19,958 nucleotides of DNA, taken from Pseudomonadota bacterium. Its GTDB lineage: Bacteria > Pseudomonadota > Gammaproteobacteria > Burkholderiales > Burkholderiaceae_C. The notes under the pieces are model-generated. The model did no database searches, was not told where the DNA came from, and saw only the letters and a program-made list of their open reading frames with translations. The position numbers and the translations under genes were made by a program. Below, piece after piece: positions 1 to 5,281 of the stretch (its first letter is position 1; every line of letters begins with the position of its first letter). The stretch is taken from positions 1 through 19,958 of the forward strand of contig JAEYRT010000085.1 of assembly GCA_023435325.1 (NCBI GenBank), read 5' to 3'.

Positions 1-873
1 GCCTTGGCCCACGTGAAGGCGCAGGGCCTGCGCTTCCCAGACTTTGTGCAAGCCGATTTCCCCTTGCCTGAAGCGCTGCGCGCGCAGCTCGCCGCCCATG
101 CGGATGAACTGGAAAATGGCCGCGGCTTTACCGTGCTGCGCGGCTTGCCGGTGGAGCGCTATAGCGACGAAGACATTCAGATCATCTACTACGGCATTGG
201 CCTGCACCTGGGCCAGCCTGTGCGCCAGAACCCACGCGGCGATCTGCTGGGCTTGGTGATGAACGTGGGCGATAAAACCCAGAAAACCACCCGCGTTTAC
301 GAAACCAACGATTACCTGCCCTACCACACCGACCCCTCCGACGTGGTGGGCCTGCTGTGCGTGCGCAAAGCCAAGGAAGGCGGCCTGTCCAGCCTGGTGA
401 GCGTGGGCGCGGTCTACAACGAAATCTTGCGCAACCACCCCATGCTGCTGGGCCTGTACTACCGCCAGTGGTACTGCGCGCACCTGTGCGAAACCGGTAC
501 CGACCCCGGCCTGACGCCCATCTTCAGCTACCACCAAGGCAAGCTCACCTGCCGCTACCTGCGTCAGTACATCGAGCTGGGCCACGAGATGAAGCAGTTA
601 CCGCTCACGCCGATTGAAATCGAAGCGCTGAACGTGTTTGACCAAGCCATGCAAATGCCCGAATTGCGTCTGGACATGATGCTGGAGCCGGGCGACATGC
701 AGTTCGCCAACAACTACGCCGTGCTGCATTCGCGCAATGGCTTTGAAGACCACGATGCGCCCGAGCAGCGCCGCAAGCTGCTGCGCCTGTGGCTGAAGAT
801 GCCGAATGCGCGTGAGCTGGCACCGGAGTTTCCCGGACGCAATGGTTTCCCCGCACCGGCGACAGTGGCCTGA
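1..873 (+). CDS. TauD/TfdA-family Fe(II)/2-oxoglutarate dioxygenase, 5' end missing
   Basis: The reading frame is open from the first base of the window to a TGA at 871-873, so the start lies upstream. The first codons (Ala-Leu-Ala-His-Val) read as the middle of the protein, not as a start. The visible 290 residues match the TauD/TfdA fold of non-haem iron dioxygenases, which couple 2-oxoglutarate decarboxylation to substrate hydroxylation. Counting from the Leu codon at 4, the iron-binding HxD motif is His108/Asp110 (in YHTDPSD), the distal ligand is probably His242 (in NYAVLHSRNGFED), and the 2-oxoglutarate-binding Arg is probably 257 or 261 (in RRKLLRLWLKMP). The catalytic set looks complete. 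The family normally runs to about 300-340 residues, so roughly 30-50 residues are lost to the window edge. The substrate cannot be told from sequence; taurine should not be assumed. A GC-rich hairpin follows the stop. Confidence 0.85.
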   Translation, partial: ALAHVKAQGLRFPDFVQADFPLPEALRAQLAAHADELENGRGFTVLRGLPVERYSDEDIQIIYYGIGLHLGQPVRQNPRGDLLGLVMNVGDKTQKTTRVYETNDYLPYHTDPSDVVGLLCVRKAKEGGLSSLVSVGAVYNEILRNHPMLLGLYYRQWYCAHLCETGTDPGLTPIFSYHQGKLTCRYLRQYIELGHEMKQLPLTPIEIEALNVFDQAMQMPELRLDMMLEPGDMQFANNYAVLHSRNGFEDHDAPEQRRKLLRLWLKMPNARELAPEFPGRNGFPAPATVA

Positions 874-925
874 CTGAAGGCACTGCGCTTAGTACCTGAC
901 GCCTTCTGCGGCTTTGATTGCTGAG

Positions 926-943
926 GCCGGGTCTCGGCCCGGC
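926..943 (+). terminator. GC-rich hairpin after the dioxygenase gene
   Basis: GCCGGG (926-931) pairs with CCCGGC (938-943) across a six-base loop, 53 bases after the stop of the dioxygenase gene. A T-rich stretch (TTCCTTTTTG) comes only at 951-960, after a 7-base spacer, and belongs to the next palindrome. Termination is plausible but this is not a classic intrinsic terminator. The hairpin may simply be part of the adjoining repeat unit. Confidence 0.35.
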
Positions 944-949
944 AGCCGA

Positions 950-1013
950 GTTCCTTTTTGTGCGCGACAAAAAGGAACCAAAAAGCGCGTCTGCGACGCT
1001 TGCGCGCGCGTGG
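950..1013 (+). repeat. Palindromic intergenic repeat, copy A (short form)
   Basis: A perfect 12-bp inverted repeat (950-961 against 967-978, loop GCGCG) is followed by a block ending GCGCGTCTGCGA (to 996) and by GCGACGCTTGCGCGCGCG (993-1010). The same two blocks occur on the opposite strand in copy B (1393-1547), where they are separated by about 86 bases. In copy A they overlap, so A is an internally deleted form or B carries an insertion. Translated on this strand the palindrome reads FVRDKKEPK; copy B gives FLVRDKKVTK. I take this as a dispersed repeat, not a gene. Such repeats are familiar from Comamonadaceae intergenic regions (recollection, not a search). Confidence 0.7.
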
Positions 1014-1076
1014 GGCGGTGGCGCTGGCTGAATGAGAGGCGGTTATCGGCCATAAACTGCCCTTCCACGTGATGGC

Positions 1077-1286
1077 TTAGCGAACTTTCAGAACCTCGGG
1101 GTGCAACGGAGAGGCACTCTCATGAAAGATGTCCGTCAAATACTGGATCAGTTCTTCTTCTTTGATGAACTCAGGAATGACAAGACTTGAAGGTCGTCGT
1201 TTACCGTCGTTGCTTGGATGGTAGGCACGCCACCCGTTTTGGAATCTTTCGATTTGCAGCATCCGACCAAAAACGTTGAAAAGCAT
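1077..1286 (-). CDS. Small conserved hypothetical protein (DUF7661-like)
   Basis: Encodes 69 residues beginning MLFNVFGRMLQIERF. ATG at 1286-1284 is preceded on the coding strand by AGGGG about 6 bases upstream, a good ribosome binding site. The pattern 'FNVFGR ... GKRRP ... VIP ... L..YL.DIFHE.A.P' matches my memory of a family of about 70-residue proteins catalogued as DUF7661, of unknown function. It is predicted soluble, with no signal peptide or membrane segment. The surrounding DNA is AT-richer than the rest of the window (about 48% G+C by hand count for 1081-1320). The gene lies between two convergent copies of an intergenic repeat, which suggests recent acquisition. A 19-bp palindrome sits 59-77 bases upstream of the start. 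No partner gene is adjacent. The family name is uncertain; that it is a real gene is fairly likely. Confidence 0.65.
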   Translation of the reverse strand: MLFNVFGRMLQIERFQNGWRAYHPSNDGKRRPSSLVIPEFIKEEELIQYLTDIFHESASPLHPEVLKVR

Positions 1287-1344
1287 ACGAGCCCCTGTTT
1301 TTTAGCAATAGGCCACGTAGGTTAGCACTGCCTTGAATGCCTAT

Positions 1345-1363
1345 AAGTCTTTCTGAAAGACTT
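1345..1363. promoter_or_regulatory. Perfect 19-bp palindrome upstream of the small gene
   Basis: AAGTCTTTC (1345-1353), a central T at 1354, and GAAAGACTT (1355-1363) form a perfect 9+1+9 inverted repeat. It lies upstream of the gene read leftward from 1286. With a one-base centre it fits a dimeric protein-binding site better than an RNA hairpin. No strong -35/-10 pair is evident next to it. An operator role is inference. Confidence 0.4.
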
Positions 1364-1392
1364 CTTTGGGTCGTTAGCTGCCCTTAGCCAAT

Positions 1393-1547
1393 CCTCGCGC
1401 GCGTAAGCGTCGCGCCCCGCTTCGGTATAAAAATTCTGACTTCCGGCGGCTGTTTGAACGGAGCGCTGTCAGCGCGCAGTGAGTTCCGCCGGATAGCCGT
1501 CGGCAGACGCGCTTCTTTGGTCACTTTCTTGTCGCGGACAAGAAAGT
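1393..1547 (-). repeat. Palindromic intergenic repeat, copy B (long form)
   Basis: On the - strand this begins with a perfect 11-bp inverted repeat (1537-1547 against 1523-1533, loop CGC), then GACCAAAGAAGCGCGTCTGC, about 86 intervening bases, and ends with GCGACGCTTACGCGCGCG (near 1396-1413). It is related to copy A at 950-1013 but faces it, so the two are convergent and bracket the small gene at 1077-1286. A 70-codon open frame across it is most likely a by-product of the repeat. With copy A and the palindrome, this accounts for most of the gene-free stretch from 1287 to 1714. Confidence 0.7.
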
Positions 1548-1610
1548 CCCTCGCCACCCGGTGCGACGAACCGGCCTCTGTCATCAAACGCACCACGGCA
1601 GCTGATAATC

Positions 1611-1695
1611 AAAAAAAGTAGCGGCTAGCGCTTGTAGATATTGGATTTCAGATTGTTTTCTATCTTAAACCCTTGTCTATCAAACGCTAGCCGCT
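1611..1695 (-). repeat. Terminator-like long palindromic repeat, copy 1
   Basis: Perfect 11-bp arms AGCGGCTAGCG (1620-1630) and CGCTAGCCGCT (1685-1695) enclose a 54-base loop containing ATTTCAGATTGTTTT (1645-1659). On the - strand the arm starts 19 bases after the stop codon of the gene ending at 1715. The structure is followed by seven T residues (complement of 1611-1617). The same loop sequence and arm core (AGCGCTTG) recur at 12703-12782 and, more diverged, at 4283-4358. It probably ends transcription of the glcD-type gene, although the loop is long for a standard intrinsic terminator. Confidence 0.65.
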
Positions 1696-1714
1696 TAGTT
1701 TTTTGTAGAGTGCT

Positions 1715-3199
1715 TTAGAAGCGCGGCAAATCCGGATGGCTGATCTGCCCCCCGCGCACCAGCATCTTGCCGTATTCGGCACAGCGGTTGTGCGTGGGAA
1801 TGACCTTGCCGGGGTTGAGCAAGCCTTGCGGGTCAAATGCCGCCTTGAGCGCGAACATCTGCAGGTTCTCTTCGGTTGTGAACTGCGTGCACATGGAGTT
1901 GAGCTTTTCCACGCCCACGCCGTGCTCGCCCGTCACCGTGCCGCCCATGGCCACGCTGGTTTCCAGGATGTCGGCACCAAACAGCTCGCAGCGGTGCAGT
2001 TCGTCGGGGTCGTTCGCATCGAACAGGATCAGCGGGTGCAGATTGCCATCGCCCGCGTGGAACACGTTGGCGCAGCGCAGGCCGTATTTCTTTTCCATGT
2101 CCTGGATCGCCAGCAGGATGTCCGCCAGGCGCTTGCGCGGAATGGTGGAGTCCATGCACATGTAGTCGGGGCTGATGCGCCCTGATGCCGGAAAGGCATT
2201 CTTGCGGCCACTCCAGAAACGCATGCGCTCTTCCTCGCTCTCGCTCACGGCAATGGCGGTGGCACCGGCGGCCCGCAGCACGGCGCTCATGCGCTGGACT
2301 TCTTCCTCGACTTCTTCCGGTGTGCCATCGGACTCGCACAGCAAAATGGCTTCGGCCGTCAGGTCGTAGCCAGCCCTGACGAAGTCCTCGACGGCAGCCG
2401 TCATGGGCTTGTCCATCATCTCCAGACCTGCGGGAATGATGCCTGCGGCAATCACGGCGGCCACGGCATCACCGGCTTTGCGTACATCGTCAAAGCTGGC
2501 CATGATGCAGCGTGCCAGCTGGGGCTTGGGGATGAGCTTGACGGTGACCTCGGTGGCCACGGCCAGCATGCCTTCGCTGCCGATCATGGCGGCCAGCAAG
2601 TCGTAGCCGGGCACATCCAGCGCGTCCGAGCCGAATTCGATGGGTTCGCCCTCGATGGTGAAACCCTTGACCTTGAGCACGTTGTGCACCGTGAGGCCGT
2701 ATTTCAGGCAGTGCACGCCGCCCGAGTTCTCGGCCACATTGCCACCAATCGTGCAGGCAATCTGGCTGCTGGGATCGGGTGCGTAATACAGGCCATAAGG
2801 CGCGGCGGCCTCGCTGATGGCCAGGTTGCGCACCCCGCACTGCACGACGGCGGTGCGGCTGTAGGCGTCAACCTGAAGAATCTGGTTGAACTTGGCCAGC
2901 GACAGCGTCACGCCCATGGCGTGCGGCATGGCGCCGCCCGACAGGCCTGTGCCCGCACCGCGCGCCACGACGGGCACCTGCAGCGCATGGCAGGCCTTGA
3001 GCACGGCTTGGACTTGCTCGTAGGTTTCGGGCAGGCACACGACCAGAGGGCGCTGGCGGTAGGCCGTCAGGCCGTCGCACTCATAAGGCGTTGTATCTTC
3101 GGCATGCCACAGCAAGGCGTGTGCAGGCACATGCTGGGACAGGGCTTGCACCACCTCGGCTTGGCGGGCAGCGCGTTCGGAAAGGCTGGCAGTCGTCAT
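1715..3199 (-). CDS. glcD: FAD-linked oxidase, glycolate/D-lactate oxidase subunit GlcD type
   Basis: The 494-residue product matches GlcD, the flavoprotein that oxidises glycolate or D-2-hydroxyacids to 2-oxoacids and passes electrons to the membrane. It has the VAO/PCMH-type FAD-binding segment (PLVVCLPETYEQVQAVL, then VPVVARGAGTGLSGGA), the PDPSSQIACTIGGNVAENSG signature, and the C-terminal FAD-oxidase motifs NVFHAGDGNLHPL and GGTVTGEHGVG. E. coli GlcD is of similar length (about 499). I chose ATG at 3199 over an in-frame TTG at 3250 because the extra 17 residues do not look family-like and the shorter form fits GlcD size. GlcE and GlcF, the usual partners, are not in this window: the gene is followed by a repeat and preceded by a LysR regulator on the same strand. 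It could also be a D-lactate dehydrogenase of the same family. Family is certain; substrate is not. Confidence 0.88.
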   Translation of the reverse strand: MTTASLSERAARQAEVVQALSQHVPAHALLWHAEDTTPYECDGLTAYRQRPLVVCLPETYEQVQAVLKACHALQVPVVARGAGTGLSGGAMPHAMGVTLSLAKFNQILQVDAYSRTAVVQCGVRNLAISEAAAPYGLYYAPDPSSQIACTIGGNVAENSGGVHCLKYGLTVHNVLKVKGFTIEGEPIEFGSDALDVPGYDLLAAMIGSEGMLAVATEVTVKLIPKPQLARCIMASFDDVRKAGDAVAAVIAAGIIPAGLEMMDKPMTAAVEDFVRAGYDLTAEAILLCESDGTPEEVEEEVQRMSAVLRAAGATAIAVSESEEERMRFWSGRKNAFPASGRISPDYMCMDSTIPRKRLADILLAIQDMEKKYGLRCANVFHAGDGNLHPLILFDANDPDELHRCELFGADILETSVAMGGTVTGEHGVGVEKLNSMCTQFTTEENLQMFALKAAFDPQGLLNPGKVIPTHNRCAEYGKMLVRGGQISHPDLPRF

Positions 3200-3255
3200 G
3201 GTGCCGACTGTAGAGCAAGCCTTGGCAAAACGCTGTGATTTTTCTTGCAAGCCTG

Positions 3256-3284
3256 CGTGAAAGCCTTGCGGGGGCCGGTGTCAA
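3256..3284 (-). promoter_or_regulatory. Possible promoter in front of the glcD-type gene
   Basis: On the - strand a perfect -35 hexamer TTGACA (3284-3279) is followed, 17 bases later, by a poor -10 (TTCACG, 3261-3256). It lies between the LysR stop and the glcD-type start and would give a leader of about 50 bases before the ATG at 3199, which supports that start. The weak -10 suggests activator dependence, possibly on the adjacent LysR protein. This is inference. Confidence 0.3.
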
Positions 3285-3305
3285 CCGCCGCTGGGAGCAG
3301 GAGGA

Positions 3306-4226
3306 CTACATGGTCTTGGCCAGCCATTCGGCAAAGGCCTGGCATTCCCAGCGGTCCATGGTGCCTGTGCGCCAGCACAGATAGTGGGCATGCGGGCTGG
3401 GCACTTCCAGGTCGAACAAGCGCACCAGTGTGCCGTTGTCCAGCCATGGCGCGCCCAGTTTGAGCCGCACGGGCGCCACGCCCATGCCAGCGGCTGCGGC
3501 ATCACACAGCAGGCCCACATCGTTGAACTGCGAGCCTTCCATGGGTTCCGCCCAATCCAGCCCGGCAGCCTGGAACCAGGGGCGCCAGGCTTCCAGCGGG
3601 CTGCGCAGCAACGGCAGTTCCTGCAGGTCTTGCGGCTGATTGATGGGGCCGTGCAGACGCAGAAAACCGGGCGAAGCCACGGGTGTGTAGACGTCGCGTG
3701 CGATTTCCAGGTGCTCGACATCGGCGTACTGACCCATGCCGTAGCGCACCATGAGGTCGGCATCTTCGGCCACCACGTCCAGCAGCGGGATGGCGACCTG
3801 CAGCGTGATGTCGATTTCCGGATAGGCTTCGGTGAATTGCGCCAGGCGCGGAATCAGCATGCAGCGCGCAAACGTGGGCGTGACGGCGATCTTCAGGCGC
3901 GAGCGGCCACTGGCGACCTGACGGTTGGGAAAGCATTGCAGCGCGCCCAGCCCCTCGCGCACCTGCTGCAGATAGTTCTGGCCGTCGGTGGTCAGGGAAA
4001 AATCTGTGCGGCCGAACAGCTGCGTGCCCAGCACCTGTTCCAGCTGCCGGACACGGTGGCTGACAGCACTGGGCGTGACATTGAGCTCTTCGGCCGTGAG
4101 CGTGACGCTGCGCAAGCGCGCCAGCGCTTCAAAGGTCAGCAGGCACTGAATGGGTGGAATGCGTTGTGCAGAGCGACTGTCAAAAAAACGGGGGGCGCGC
4201 TGGCCGTGGGGGCGTGGTGTTGACAT
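3306..4226 (-). CDS. LysR-family transcriptional regulator, GcvA-like
   Basis: The 306-residue product has an N-terminal winged helix-turn-helix (about residues 27-85: LLTFEALARLRSVTLTAEEL, then VTPSAVSHRVRQLE and LFGRT) and a LysR substrate-binding domain (from about residue 95). The 'PPIQCLLTFEALAR' opening resembles the GcvA/AmpR branch. ATG at 4226 is preceded by GGAAG about 9 bases upstream. It lies directly upstream of and on the same strand as the glcD-type gene (stop at 3306, next start at 3199). This is unlike the usual divergent layout of LysR regulators and their targets, so the two may be co-transcribed or the target may lie elsewhere. The effector is unknown. Confidence 0.88.
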   Translation of the reverse strand: MSTPRPHGQRAPRFFDSRSAQRIPPIQCLLTFEALARLRSVTLTAEELNVTPSAVSHRVRQLEQVLGTQLFGRTDFSLTTDGQNYLQQVREGLGALQCFPNRQVASGRSRLKIAVTPTFARCMLIPRLAQFTEAYPEIDITLQVAIPLLDVVAEDADLMVRYGMGQYADVEHLEIARDVYTPVASPGFLRLHGPINQPQDLQELPLLRSPLEAWRPWFQAAGLDWAEPMEGSQFNDVGLLCDAAAAGMGVAPVRLKLGAPWLDNGTLVRLFDLEVPSPHAHYLCWRTGTMDRWECQAFAEWLAKTM

Positions 4227-4282
4227 GGCTGGGCACTTCCAAAGGCGTCAGGGTGCGACAAGGTGCTGGCTATGCTTTTAAA

Positions 4283-4358
4283 AGCAGCAAGCGCTTGCTG
4301 CTCTTGAATTTCATAATGAAAACATATGAAAGTCAAGAAAAGACAAGCGCTAGATGCT
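4283..4358 (-). repeat. Terminator-like long palindromic repeat, copy 2 (diverged)
   Basis: Arms of 15 bases (4283-4297 and 4344-4358) match at 13 positions and share the AGCGCTTG core. The loop has ATTTCA at 4308-4313 in the same place as copies 1 and 3 but is otherwise diverged. On the - strand it begins 21 bases after the purU stop (4380) and ends in a short TTTTAAAA tract, so it is a weaker terminator candidate than copies 1 and 3. It separates purU from the LysR gene. Confidence 0.55.
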
Positions 4359-4379
4359 TTTCTTTTATGAGCGAACCGT

Positions 4380-5228
4380 TCAGCGGAATACGACGGTTTT
4401 GTGACCATTGAGCAACACACGGTGCTCGCTGTGCCACTTCACGGCACGTGCCAGCACCTGGCTTTCCGTATCCTGGCCGCGGGCGGTCAAGTCTTCCACC
4501 GTGTCGGTGTGGTCGGCGCGGGCCACGTCCTGCTCGATGATGGGGCCTTCATCCAGATCGGCTGTCACATAGTGAGCGGTCGCTCCGATCAGCTTCACGC
4601 CCCGGTCATGGGCCTGGTAGTAAGGCTTGGCGCCCTTGAAACTGGGCAGGAAGCTGTGGTGGATGTTGATAGCACGTCCCGCCAGCTTTTGACACATGTC
4701 ATTGGACAGCACTTGCATATAGCGGGCCAGCACCACCAGCTCTGCGCCTTCGGACTGGATAATCTCGTACTGCTTGGCCTCGGCCTCGGCCTTGGTTGCG
4801 GCCGTGACGGGAATGTGGTGGAAAGGAATGTTGTAGCTGGCCGCGAGTTGGTAGAAGTCGCGGTGGTTGCTGATGATGGCGCGGATGTCGATGGGCAGCA
4901 GGCCCGACTTCCAGCGGAACAGCAGGTCATTGAGGCAGTGGCCCTGGCGGCTGACCAGCAGCACGGTCTTCATGCGTTCGTCAGCGGAATGCAGGCTCCA
5001 CTGCATGGAGTGGGCTTCCGCCAGCACGGCCGTGGCGGTTTTCAAGGCGGCAATGTCGGTGTCGTCGCAAACAAACTGCACACGCATGAAGAACAGACCG
5101 GTGGCACTGTCGTTGAATTGCGAGGCTTCTTCGATGTTGGCGCCGTGTTCCAGAAGGAAACCAGAGACAGCATGCACCAGGCCACGGCGGTCTGGGCAGG
5201 ACAAAGTGAGAATATAGGCTTGGGTCAT
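4380..5228 (-). CDS. purU: Formyltetrahydrofolate deformylase
   Basis: The 282-residue cytoplasmic enzyme hydrolyses 10-formyl-tetrahydrofolate to formate and tetrahydrofolate, supplying formate for purine synthesis and balancing one-carbon units. An N-terminal ACT domain (about 5-80: ILTLSCPDRRGLVHAVSGFL) is followed by a formyltransferase-fold domain (about 87-280). The catalytic signature is intact: Asn188 and His190 in INIHHSFLPSFKGAKPY, and Asp226 in ADLDEGPIIEQDV, equivalent to the Asn-His-Asp triad of glycinamide ribonucleotide formyltransferase (PurN). Length is normal for the family. ATG at 5228 has no strong ribosome binding site. It is divergent from the c-di-GMP gene with only 53 bases between the chosen starts, so their promoters must overlap each other or the coding ends. 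Confidence 0.95.
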   Translation of the reverse strand: MTQAYILTLSCPDRRGLVHAVSGFLLEHGANIEEASQFNDSATGLFFMRVQFVCDDTDIAALKTATAVLAEAHSMQWSLHSADERMKTVLLVSRQGHCLNDLLFRWKSGLLPIDIRAIISNHRDFYQLAASYNIPFHHIPVTAATKAEAEAKQYEIIQSEGAELVVLARYMQVLSNDMCQKLAGRAINIHHSFLPSFKGAKPYYQAHDRGVKLIGATAHYVTADLDEGPIIEQDVARADHTDTVEDLTARGQDTESQVLARAVKWHSEHRVLLNGHKTVVFR

Positions 5229-5281
5229 AGCGCGGCAATTGTCGCAGCATGGTTGGAGCCGACGAGGGATTGAGGGAATAC

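Noticed and set aside
605..970. A 121-codon open frame on the - strand
   Set aside because: It lies antisense to the 3' part of the dioxygenase and starts inside the copy A palindrome. Its Ala/Arg-rich composition is typical of shadow frames in GC-rich DNA.
1384..1596. A 70-codon open frame on the - strand
   Set aside because: It runs through the copy B repeat, including its palindrome (FLVRDKKVTK), and has no recognisable domain. The same peptide arises from copy A on the other strand, so the frame is a by-product of the repeat.
3200..3250. TTG start for the glcD-type gene
   Set aside because: It would add 17 residues unlike GlcD and overlap the region that best fits a promoter. The ATG at 3199 gives normal family length.
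5249..5281. Upstream ATG for the c-di-GMP protein
   Set aside because: It has no ribosome binding site. The ATG at 5282 has GAGGG at suitable spacing and gives a standard N-terminus before the first membrane helix.
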